From Reticulitermes speratus (Eukaryota > Arthropoda > Insecta > Blattodea > Rhinotermitidae), in the NCBI GenBank assembly GCA_021186555.1, contig JAJKFL010000014.1, positions 23,753,033 through 23,817,032 on the forward strand: a DNA stretch of 64,000 bases. Direction: 5' to 3'. A program made the position numbers and the translations under genes. Every line of letters starts with the position of its first letter. Within the stretch, counting starts at the first letter, position 1. Positions 45,620 through 55,929 of this stretch are shown here, piece after piece. Under the pieces are notes generated by a model, which was given only the letters and a program-made list of their open reading frames with translations, was not told where the DNA came from and did not search any database.

Positions 45620-48100
45620 TTTATCCATTTATGGTCTTAAGCAAACTGAACGTATTATGGGTCACTACGATAAAAATCGAAGTTTCTGATAGATAGGTTT
45701 TAGTTTAATTTTCTTGGGTACGGAAAATTCCACGTATAAATTTCCTAGGACTGCTTAAATATGTTAGCTATACTATGCCATACGTCACTGTCTACAGCAT
45801 TCTTGAAGTCTTACAGCAACGTAATGTGAAACCTTATGCTTTGTGTATCCTTCCTGTTGCTCAGTGACATACGCTATGAAGGGCTGCTTACCATTGTACA
45901 GGACAATAAACGACTTTGTTAACTTAAGCAGTAAGTGATACGCGTGTTAAATATAATTACGGTCATTATTCGCATCCTTACTCTGCAGAGTACACTTACA
46001 CAAATCGATCTGCATCTAGCGTCCCTTATTGTGTGCCAGCCTTTCTGGTGATTATTCAAAATTATTCTGCTTGGTTATTGTAATGTTGGTTAATTGTCAC
46101 TAATAAGCTACGAAAATTGGTTTGACAGTGCATGGTACTTAAACGCAGTGTGTGTGTGCGTGTGTGTGTGGGTCTAGAATAATTCTCCCAAACAAATTCA
46201 ATTATACCCATGGCAATATTTAAAGTGTGCCACCACTTCCCTTCACTGTCGTATTTATTTAGTGAGCATGCATAGATATAGGCATTCCGTTGTCTAAACC
46301 CAACCCCTATTTTCAATCCCATCGTTGCAAAAAGTAGTAGTAGGATTGAAAAGTGGTTGTCGCATGTAAAGAATGGGTGCACATACGGTTGAGGATGTAA
46401 TGTAGGGTATGTAGGGGGTGTAGAGGCGGTTGAAGGGTGGGACATTGGACAGGGGAGAAGAATATAACCGCTTCTATACCCTTTCCATTTTAAAACCGTC
46501 CTCCCTGATCTCGTGTTTAGGGTTTTTCATAGGGAGGAACGTGTGGCACTCACGTGGCATTAATCATCCCCCACGATTTTCGAACCAATCGGCCGTTAGA
46601 GAGAATGGAAGCACAGTCGTTATGTTCTGTTCAACCCCTCCTCCTTTTTTCTTAACCCACGCATTACATATAACAACTCTCCAATCTCGTTAAAGTGAAA
46701 ATTCTTCGTTCCCATCTCATGGCTAGTCTGGGTAACTTAATGGATAAGGCAGTGATATTATCTTACTTCCTTTGTTGAATTTCCATTTCAGCAAGAACTG
46801 AAGTTACGAATCACGCCCCATATTTCACAGGTATCGTCAACGTAAAGCATCCTGTGATACAGAATACTATCGGAGCATTGGTCAGAAAAACTTCGGCTTG
46901 TGAAAGAATTGAATATTAATCTACGTCATGTAAAATATCTTAATGGGAGAAATAAGAAAAATTCTTCACTGCAGTTGCTTAGCATGTTTCCCACATACAT
47001 GTGCACACAGATACACAAAAAATTTACATTCGTCCAGTAGGTGGATTTTGAACGCTCATCCGAATGAGCCAATACCTAAGAACCGCGATCTAAGTGCACA
47101 TATCTCTACCAGAATTGCAAGAGATTTGCAGTCCGACATCGATATATTCTTAATTTGAGTTTTTCGAGGATATTAATGTCATGAAATTCGATTTATATTT
47201 ATAAAATATAACACACAATCTCTGTCACGTGTAAAACATGACTAAACTTCGAAACTAACGAAAGGCCGTATTATAATAACCAAAAACCTTTTTAAACGTA
47301 TGGCGTAAGGAATTGGGCTGTTCGAGGCCTGATGCCCCGTACAATTTTAAATAATATTGTATTTCATTAATACAATATTTAAGATTTATTTTCTAAAAAC
47401 AGATAGGTCTGCTCTGTGCAGAACTATCATCCCTCTCCGAGAATGTTTCTAGGCATTGTTGTTAACGAACACTACTTAACTCTAAAAGATTATCATATGC
47501 TCGTACAGACGTATGTTACTGGGTTTCTGCTTCGTTGGCACCCGAGAGTACATCATAATCGTATACACCAGCCTTTTAAATTATTGCAAGTCAGTTCAGT
47601 TTGTTTCGCAACTTCTCAGCCTGTTTCTCTGACATGCCTTTTAATATTGTACTCTCTTCCCTGCCTTTCGGCTCCTAAGTACTGTATATTTGTAAGGCTT
47701 TCCACCAATAGTGATATATGCATTCCTTTGTTTCGCCACATTTGCTACATGTTCTGCTCATCTTAACTTACTGCGTTTGTTAAAAGTTACTAAATGATTT
47801 ATTTTGAATCTTGAAGAATTCACAAACTCAGTTGTCTATGTTGTGACGATATTTAGCGGGGTTTCTCGAACAAGTAGTGAACAGGCAAACGTGCTGCACT
47901 GATACACGAATATACTGCCTCACGCGATTTTGCGAATTGTGGAAAGTGTGGGGTGTTTTACATACTTAAGTAATTTTGCAAACCGTGGTTTTTGGTTTGT
48001 GTATCTCGCATTATTTAATTTGTTGATACAAGGACGTAATTGTGGGCTTTTCTAAATTTTTGGGTTTAAAAGGCCAAAGTCATATTTAGCTCACATCTGT
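45620..48100. other. Unassigned AT-rich DNA
   Basis: Only a short (GT)n run (46147-46170) stands out. The open frames (for example 46062-46445 minus and 47416-47766 plus) have no domain I can name. Confidence 0.45.
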
Positions 48101-48117
48101 AGACAAACTCCTGCAAT

Positions 48118-48130
48118 ACGAATTAAAATA
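48118..48130. repeat. Target-site duplication, left copy
   Basis: ACGAATTAAAATA, identical to 48263-48275. Confidence 0.88.
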
Positions 48131-48262
48131 TGTTGCATTCACCGTGCATTTTACTTAATTGAACAATTTTTACCAACAAATGCACACAGACATGTAATGT
48201 CGATAGTTTATTAAACTATCGACATTACATGTCTGTGCGCATTTGTTGGTAAATATTGTTCA
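48131..48262. mobile_element. Compact hairpin element
   Basis: A near-perfect palindrome of about 105 bp (48159-48263, centre at 48211) whose arms contain ACCAACAAATGCAC, ACAGACATGTAATGTCG and ATAGTTTA. A perfect 13 bp duplication flanks it. The left 28 bases (with ACCGTGCAT at 48141) lie outside the palindrome. The stretch from ACCGTGCAT to AACAAATGCACA is closely similar to 52562-52606, so it is a short relative of the fold-back element there, ending before the hammerhead-like core. No coding capacity. Confidence 0.85.
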
Positions 48263-48275
48263 ACGAATTAAAATA
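48263..48275. repeat. Target-site duplication, right copy
   Basis: ACGAATTAAAATA, matching 48118-48130. Confidence 0.88.
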
Positions 48276-48279
48276 GTTT

Positions 48280-49290
48280 ACTTCCCTGGAAGTGTAGGTC
48301 TCCCAACTCGACTCTTCCCTTCAGGTTTAGCGAACTTTGTGTTACTTAGACTTTTATGAATAGAAACAGCCGCTGGACCCTATTCCTAAATTTTCTGTAA
48401 TATCTTTAACTAGCCAGCTCTGGTGTTTTTCAGAAACATAAGGCCTAACTATATTGGTTGGCGGAGGATTGCTCTATTTATACATTAATGTTGCGATGGC
48501 TTTTAGAATATTAGTTTCTTGAAACTCGGCTCCTATTCTGTTTCATTTTAGCGCGTATTGCAGCATCTTGCTTAAATCTAGAGCTGTCCCAGAATTTCCG
48601 GGACATCAGGGCGTAACTGAAGTGCTATACTTCCTAGTGTGAAAATTTGGTGGTGCATAAACTATCTCCTCATAGTTCTGTTGGGTCAAGCGCGTGTTGC
48701 CGTCATGTTTCATGCATGTGTGAGTTGCAGAATCTCTGATGCAAGGCGAAATTTGTCTATAACATATGCATCAGTACACATATGGGTCGATAAGTATAGG
48801 AAGGGATCTCCGCCAATATCCAATAAGGTTCACTACTTAACCTAAATAATGTACTGATGTCAACCTTAATGATCAAAAACTGGAGTCACTCCTACAATCA
48901 ACATCTCTGTATGGGTTCTGACAACATCACTTCCGTTTAGTCTGTTGACGTCATCTTCAGTTTCACCAACTTTGGCATGACCCTTACTTCCCCTCACTCC
49001 TTCTAGGCTAGAATATGAGTGGAAATGAAAATCTGTTCAGTGAAATGTATATATGCTCTGTGCAACCCAGTTCATCCTACAGCGTTTATCAAGGGTCAGT
49101 GTTGTGTTCTCAGTATGAATGACCGAAAGGATTCAGAAGCGTACCTAGGCTTACGAGTGGTTGTTAAATTTATGAATGCGGTGTGTTGAACACATTAGTA
49201 TTGCTCCATCACATAGTTACATTGAATGATTTACTTGTTGAAATTAAGAACTTAATAATGCCAGAAATTAAATACCAGTTGTCATGCACT
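48280..49290. other. Unassigned DNA
   Basis: Nothing recognised on either strand. Confidence 0.5.
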
Positions 49291-49291
49291 C

Positions 49292-49293
<2 letters not shown>

Positions 49294-49331
<38 letters not shown>
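49294..49331. repeat. (TA)n microsatellite
   Basis: About 18 uninterrupted units after GTG. Confidence 0.95.
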
Positions 49332-49335
<4 letters not shown>

Positions 49336-49339
49336 AAGC

Positions 49340-52300
49340 AGTAACAAAATAAGATAAATTTTATTACTAATGTATAAATTTCGACAAAATTGTTGTTGTC
49401 ACACCTTAACCCTCCTGATTTTCTCTCCTTTTGTTCTTTCTATCCATAATTTTCCTTTTTTTATCAGAATAAAATGATTTTTGTTTGGGTCTTGATCTGT
49501 TGTTCACCTATATTATCACAACTGATCCACTTTTAAGATACACTTTCACTAGTGCAGATACTTCGATTGTCCCGGGTACTCTGATTACTCTGCCATTTGA
49601 CCTTATCGTATTTTACAGTCAATGACTGTCAAGAATGCCCATCTTCAAAGTTTATCTCTTCTCATTAGAGTTTCTCTACCTAGTCGTATACCTTCCTGTG
49701 ATTGACATATCTGTCACCGTACAGAACTTACGTTTTTCCACACGTTTCAATATTGGACTCAAAAATAGGACAAAATAACCATTCGACTTCTTTGGTGCAT
49801 TCAAGAAACATAAAATCTGCTTTAAAATGCGTCATATTTGTTTTTCTTTTCGCTACTTTTTTAAAAAAATTAAAGCTTTATTTCCCTTGGCAGTATACAT
49901 ATTCAGCTATAGAGATTGCAAGTTGTACCATTCACCAACTTCGGTGAGATTTCGAGAAACGGGACACCCGCGCTGTCCGCAACGTTGTGAAAACAAAAAA
50001 ACATTAACTGTAGTGAAAAATTAATAACAACAAAAAACACTACCTCACTTTTCGCTACTTGAACTGCAGTCGAAAATCTAGGAATGAACTGGTTACAAAT
50101 TTCATACCGAAGAGAATTCTATACTGCCTGTTTATAGTGCTATTTAAGTAACAGAATAAGAGTTTCAACAACGTGTTGAGAATTAACATTGTGTAAAAAG
50201 AAGAGGCTTAAGGGGCTTTTAAACCACATTATATAAAGGTATAGCTTCCTGTACAAATGTAATGTGAATGTATGAATGATTGTAAATATTAATATATAAT
50301 TAATGTAAGATTTGTATTCGTGGTAGAGTAATGCTATACTTTAGGAGAGGAGTAGCAGTTCATTTCGGTCTCATACGGTGGGCTACGAAATGGGGCTACA
50401 CCATTATAAAGAACGTTATGTCCAGATGCCTCATGTGCTGACAGTAGCCGAAGGTTCTATATCACCAACACAAAAACCCAGTAATGGAGACTATTCTAAG
50501 CCAAGTCATCTACATCTCATCCTCGAATTCTTCTTCCCGTTAGATCCTGCCTAGAATACAGAGGTCAAGAATTCATGAACATTTATTTCCACATACAGTA
50601 CAGATCTTCACAGCCTTGTGCTCAGGCATTGAAGTAATTTGGCCAGCAGATTTTATCCAAAAAATGTTTCTTACTCTACGTTAAAGCAACAAAGTCTGAA
50701 AAATCATAAAAGACACTTGTATTAATTTATTTTACACATATACGCATATTATTTTTCGCTGTCTTTTCCTTCTTACAAATTTGGGTGTCACTTTTTTGAA
50801 GGCAGCTTTTTAGATCCTTCTAGCTGTAATAGGGTGAGACAGATTTCCGTGACACTGCCACCGAAATGGTTCTGTTTCAAGATATTTTACTTTATTTTAT
50901 ACATTTTCCGTTTCCCTTCCTCATCAAGGATCATTATAAAATTACGTAGGACATTTAACAGGAAAACAGAAGTGCACGTCTCGGAACGTAACGAAAGAGA
51001 AGAGCTGGCTACAGGGAGAGGCTGAAGGCTCTAGTCTCACGTGTGCGTTCGAGCGAACTAATAGGATGATGTCGGCCGAACCAAGCTCGCTGCTCCACGG
51101 AGTCGTTTCGTACCCATTTGGTCAGAAATCCCAGCACAGACAGGCTGACTGACATACAGTTGTGGGAGCAAAAAAGTAGACTAACTGTGAGGCACTAAAC
51201 AGCAATACACTCAGGATGTACTCCAAAATCATTTTAAGCAATTTTTTTACATCCGTGGAATTGATATTTTTTTGACAGGCTGGAATTCTTCTATTATATT
51301 TTACGTCATGCAGTGAAATCCTGTGGTAAAAACGAGATTGAAATAAGTAATGAGTGGCCCACAAATCCGCCAGCCTTTTAGTAAAATACACACTGAAATA
51401 CGGTTAACTGAATTTTGGCGCATCCGGTATTAATAATAAGGAAAAATTACTATTCTGGTTTTGATAAGTCTGCTTTTGACAACACTAATAAAGTTATGCC
51501 TTTATGGAACCTTGACGTCTCTCTCGTATATTCATTCAGGATTTAAGGCCAAAAACTTCAGAAACAGGGAAAAGTTTTATGTATTGAGATTTCTCTAACT
51601 TGCAAATGATGTTTTACAACATAATGTCGTATTTTAGTTTCCTTTCTCCTCGCCTTTTGAAGAATTCGTGTGCCAGAATTAAGTGGAAAAATGGCTAAGC
51701 TTGACGTAGGTAACAAACTGCCAATCGACAAGCCATCATGTACTAAAATCTTCAATCTCCACCATTTGTGTTTTTGTTAACTACACAAATGTTACATTGC
51801 TGAGAGTCTAGTGCATGTTATAGGATCTAGAAATGTAAGCGATTCTAATTTAAAATTAACTGATTTAACTTAAGTTAAAGATGCAGTTAACTAACATTAT
51901 TCGGTGTGTACATCTGAAGTACATAGCTGTGTTTTATTTCAGGATGAAATTTTTCTAATAAGATAAATACCCTACATTAACACACAATTTTACCACCTGT
52001 TCTTTTACTTTCATGGTAATTTTAAACTATTTCAGTTATGGGTTTAAAATTTACACCCAAAAAAGCTTGTTAAATATCACCTACCGTAACGTGGTAAAGG
52101 TATGTTACATTTTTTTACAGTTACACATTGTATAGAATATGGCTTATGATTCTCGGTTTTTTTGGTGGAACCTATATTTCCTTAAAACTATACCATGTCG
52201 AAAAATTTGGTAGTTATTTTCAGACATTTTGTTTATACTTGAGTATATGGACTAGGCCTACAATTTGCTTGAATGCTGAATCTGTTAAGACAGAAAATTG

Positions 52301-52530
52301 ATTAGATTTTTCTTAATTTTCAAGTAAATATGGTTTATATTAAATTGATAAAGTGAAATAAAATTTGCCCATCTTCTGATGCGGATTCCCCAAATAAAAA
52401 TTCAAAGGATATCAGTTAAACACTTTCTGAAATGAAAGTTAAGGACTGACATGCACGATCTTCACATTGCGCGCTCAGTCTGTGCGCTGTGTGAAAATAA
52501 CGCACTGTAAAATTGTATATAGGAAAACCA
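49340..52530. other. Unassigned AT-rich DNA
   Basis: No gene or assigned repeat; only short overlapping frames. Confidence 0.45.
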
Positions 52531-52645
52531 AATGAACCTAGAGAGTTTTAAGTCTTAATTAACCGTGCATTTTTTATTATTCCAGAAATACACCAACAAA
52601 TGCACAAATCACTAAAAAGGTGCAATCAGCCCTTTATTATAGTCG

Positions 52646-52690
52646 AACCCTACATATGTTTCGGCTCTCCATGAGCCATCATCAGGGGCT
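52646..52690 (-). ncRNA. Hammerhead ribozyme-like motif, left arm
   Basis: The minus-strand sequence is identical to the motif at 53102-53146, with stem I AGCCC/GGGUU, CUGAUGA, U, stem II GGCUC/GAGCC and GAA, stem III ACA-UA-UGU, H17 = A. Confidence 0.6.
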
Positions 52691-53101
52691 TTCTAATAGT
52701 GCTTCTCAAATGCTGTGTACAGTTCACCTTCACCAGATACACTTTAAGACGCAGCCCCACACTACAACAGCACCAGAACCACCTCTTCTTCATAACTATA
52801 TCACACATCGTCACAAGACTACTCACTACAACGTAAAAGACGAAGTGCCTAAATTCATACAGTACGCACCATCCATTACCGTCCAGAGCAAATTCCATCG
52901 CAATCAACATAGTGCAGTGTATGATCTTGTGGAACATCAAAAAGTGCGAAGATACAGTGAACAGTGTGGTTTTAACATTCTGTCATTTTAACTATATTTT
53001 ATACTCACGATTTTACTTATATATGTTTTTATAAACTGTGCACAAAAATTTTACGAATGTCAATAATAGGCCGATCCAGCATTTGAGAAGCACTATTAGA
53101 A

Positions 53102-53146
53102 AGCCCCTGATGATGGCTCATGGAGAGCCGAAACATATGTAGGGTT
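53102..53146 (+). ncRNA. Hammerhead ribozyme-like motif, right arm
   Basis: As RNA: stem I 5' AGCCC (53102-53106), core CUGAUGA (53107-53113), extra U (53114), stem II GGCUC-AUGGA-GAGCC (53115-53129), core GAA (53130-53132), stem III ACA-UA-UGU (53133-53140), H17 = A (53141), stem I 3' GGGUU (53142-53146). The core is fully canonical, including U7. The hammerhead performs self-cleavage after H17. A minimal stem III of this kind is typical of hammerheads in Penelope-like elements and is often active only as a dimer. The extra U could lower activity. Not tested. Confidence 0.65.
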
Positions 53147-53526
53147 CGACTATAATAAAGGGCTGATTGTACCTTTTTGGTGATTTGTGCATTTGTTGGT
53201 GTATTTCTGGAACTAGAGAATTTGTTTTGCCCACGCGGAGGTAAAGCGCCACTTATTCCCAACTGCATCTGAAAGTGTATATGATTATTCTGCCTAACGG
53301 TCAGGCTACATTATTCTCGGATTAATCACCCATTTTTGGATAGAATGCTGGCAGAAGGCATAACAATTCTGAACGCGACAATAACAAGAAAGCTGCTGAA
53401 GGCTTCTTCCAGGAATGAACCCGTGACTGGAAGGCCTTAGCCAATAAACTTAGGGAACGCGTTCTGTCTCTTCTGTTGTTGAATAAAATGTTGATTCTTA
53501 TTATTGTTAACATACCGTGTAGTAAT

Positions 53527-53667
<141 letters not shown>

Positions 53668-53754
53668 TTTTAATTGAGAGGGATAGACTGAGTGACTCTT
53701 ATAGCTCGTCAAAATTTATGATAGTGAAATAAATCACATTACGAAAGGCTTCGT

Positions 53755-53860
53755 GTGTGATTGGGATGGGAGAGTTTGGAGGGAAAAGAAATAGGGTATA
53801 AGAAGATAATATTAAGATGGATCTTGTGAACTAGCTAGAAGTGGATAGAATTGGCTCAAT
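53755..53860 (+). mobile_element. Possible non-LTR 3'-end fragment (G8)
   Basis: GATAATATTAAGATGGATCT, TGTGAACTAGCTAG, AAGTGGATAGAATTGGCTCA align with the DNIKMDL...DWIDLAQ part of the other fragments. Confidence 0.5.
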
Positions 53861-53926
53861 ATTGAACCCTATGACAGACGTTGTGCCATTAAAATATACT
53901 TTAGAAAGATAAAATATGTGAAAGGC

Positions 53927-54180
53927 GGCCCGGGTTCGATCCCGGGTCATTCCGTGTGGGATTTGTGGTGGAAAAAGTGGCACTGGGACAGGTTTTTTCC
54001 CCGAGTACTTCGGTTTTTCCCTGTCAATTTCATTCCACCGGCGCTCCATTACTTGGAAAAATGAAAAAACTGATCATCATTCTCTTCATCTTCATCACAA
54101 GATTTGCACAATAAGCCTTAAGGCTGCGGTGTGTCCGTAGCTTCTGCTGCGGGGCCCTTCTCCTCTAAAAAAGAAAAAGA
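53927..54180 (+). mobile_element. tRNA-derived SINE-like repeat, family D, copy 2
   Basis: Starts within the head (CGGGTTCGATCCCGGG, B box), then GTGGGATTTGTGGTGG, GGCACTGGGACAGG, CCCGAGTACTTCGG, TTTTTCCCTGTCAATTTC, CATTCCACCGGCGCTCCAT, and after about 100 bp an A-rich end. The A box is missing. Confidence 0.72.
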
Positions 54181-54189
54181 AATATGAAC

Positions 54190-54865
54190 ATTTGCATTCA
54201 TGTTTATATCGATTGACAACCAAAAGTTTCGTTCAGTTTAATAAAATTTCTTTATAGAAAACGGTCAAATATTTAGCCTTGCTGAGTTTAGTGAGTGAGC
54301 GAGGGAGTCGGTTATTAAATAAATTAATAAATAAATAACTAATGTTTTAAAACTGACTGTGTTACAATACCTACATCTACTTGTATGTAAATATTAAATA
54401 ATGTGGCTCAGGACAGGGTCAAGTGACAGAATCTTGTGCAGGGATATAATAATATATGGCAACATGGATCACTCTTCATTCATAAAGTTTTCACGTGACG
54501 GCAGGCAGCGCAGCGATTGCCGCTACTCAAGTTTGTCGTGAGTCGGAGTCCACGCTTTCACTTCAATGTGTTGGAGTTAATACAGATGCTGCAGATCTTT
54601 CCCGTCGGCTTGTAGACAACCCTCACATCTAACAAACACTTTGTTCTTTGCACGTAACAGTTTTATAAGCTGTCCGACGACAGTTGTCAGATAAAATAAT
54701 GTCTCCACATTTACGGCAACTGGCCTTGTGTGCTTCTTAATAGATGGAAGATTTCTTAACTAGCTGAGCGACTAGCAGTTCGCCAAGAGAAACTCCACTC
54801 AATACAGTTTATTTACTTCCATAGTTCTCGCAATTTATTTGTAATATTTGGTCAAGGAAATTTTT
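54190..54865. other. Unassigned DNA
   Basis: Only an (AAAT)n run (54315-54338) is notable. Confidence 0.5.
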
Positions 54866-54871
54866 GAACGC

Positions 54872-55090
54872 TAATCCCGGTGGGGGCGAGATTTTCAGCA
54901 CCCGTCCAGACCGGCCGTGGGGCCTACCCAGCCTCCTGTACAATGGGTACCGGGTCATTCCCGGGGGTAAAGCGGCCGGGGCGTGGCGTTAACCACCCAC
55001 CTCCATCTAGCGCCGAGGTTAAAGAAAGAGTAGAGCTATACCTCCACTCCCCCTCTGGGCCTTCATGGTCTGTTCTAGGGAGAACTTTAC
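54872..55090 (+). mobile_element. SINE family A, 5'-truncated copy
   Basis: Begins at the end of the head (AATCCCGGTGGGGG) and continues at high identity to 35692: GTCCAGACCGGCCGTGG, CAATGGGTACCGGGTC, GGGGGTAAAGCGGCCGG, CACCTCCATCTAGCGCC, CTCTGGGCCTTCATGG, ACTTTAC. Close to the reference copy, so recent, but truncated at the 5' end as happens in target-primed insertion. Confidence 0.9.
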
Positions 55091-55433
55091 TTCAGTACTA
55101 AGCTGATAAATTTTGTTTCAACATGAATGGGACTGTACCTGTGAACAGGCACGTACTGGAGACGGGAGAACAACACAGAGATTACAAGGAGGCCGGTCCT
55201 TCAATCTGTGTACCTTCCTTCTTATCTGCAGCAGTTCCCCTGTCAAGACGATTTTGTCTGCTGAGCTGTGAAGATTACCAGACTGTTGTTTTGAAAACTG
55301 CGAAGGGCTGTGTTAATCAGAAGTCTCAACATGTACACTACAGTTCAGCCAAAGGAACCGATCTCCGACACAAAATTAGCTGAAACAGTCTACAGACCTT
55401 AGGTGCTCTGTGTTAATATATACAGTACAAACG

Positions 55434-55730
55434 GAGCCTTCGTAGTTCAGTCAATATAATGACTGAATACGGGCAGCATGGCGGATTTCGATTCCAAGCA
55501 GCAAAAGAGAATTTTTTGGCGCTACCCTCTGGACCGAAACTGGGACCATCCCAGTCTCCTGACCAGTGACTACCGACAGCTGTTTCCCTGGAGACAAAGA
55601 GACTGGATGCTTGAAGCTGACTGCTCACTTATATCTTGTGTTTAGATAAGAATACGTGGAGCTATACCTTCACTCCTCCATACTTCTTCATGGGGCCGTG
55701 ATTTGTTAAGTACAGTGACAATTTGTGACG
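55434..55730 (+). mobile_element. SINE family A, diverged full-length copy
   Basis: Head GAGCCTTCGTAGTTCAGTCA and GATTTCGATTCCAAG; body with CCTCTGGACCGAAAC, CCCAGTCTCCTGACC, GGATGCTTGAAGCTGACTGC, ACCTTCACTCCTCC and TTCTTCATGGGGCCG. It is more diverged than the copies at 35692 and 39426. Confidence 0.75.
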
Positions 55731-55750
55731 TAGAAATCTCCAGGTGTTAA

Positions 55751-55925
55751 GGCGGATATTAAAGAAATTATTTATGCAAATGTGGAATGGATTCAGCTGG
55801 CTCAGGACAGAAATCGGTGGACTGTTTGTGAACACGATAATGAAATCCGGGTTTCAAGAAAGACGGGAGATTTCCTGACCATCTGAGTGACGATAATTGC
55901 TGAAGAAATTCTCAGCTCCATGTAG
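55751..55925 (+). mobile_element. Non-LTR retrotransposon 3'-end fragment (G9)
   Basis: ATTCAGCTGGCTCAGGACAG, GGTGGACTGTTTGTGAACAC, GATAATGAAATCCGGGT, GGGAGATTTCCTGACC, TCTCAGCTCCATG. This is the terminal half of the same segment seen at 17937. It lies directly after a family A SINE. Confidence 0.72.
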
Positions 55926-55929
55926 TTAT

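Larger units (their letters stand above)
52546..53208. mobile_element. Fold-back element with hammerhead-like cores in both arms
   Basis: Inverted arms at about 52584-52715 and 53077-53208 (CACCAACAAATGCACAAATC, AGGTGCAATCAGCC, CATATGTTTCGG, GCATTTGAGAAGC) are almost identical; the spacer is about 360 bp with a 123-codon frame that is not recognisable as a protein. ACCGTGCAT at 52562 lies outside the arms, as in the elements at 8191 and 48131. The flanks show GAACCTAGAGAG (52534) and GAACTAGAGAA (53210), a probable imperfect target duplication. Confidence 0.8.
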
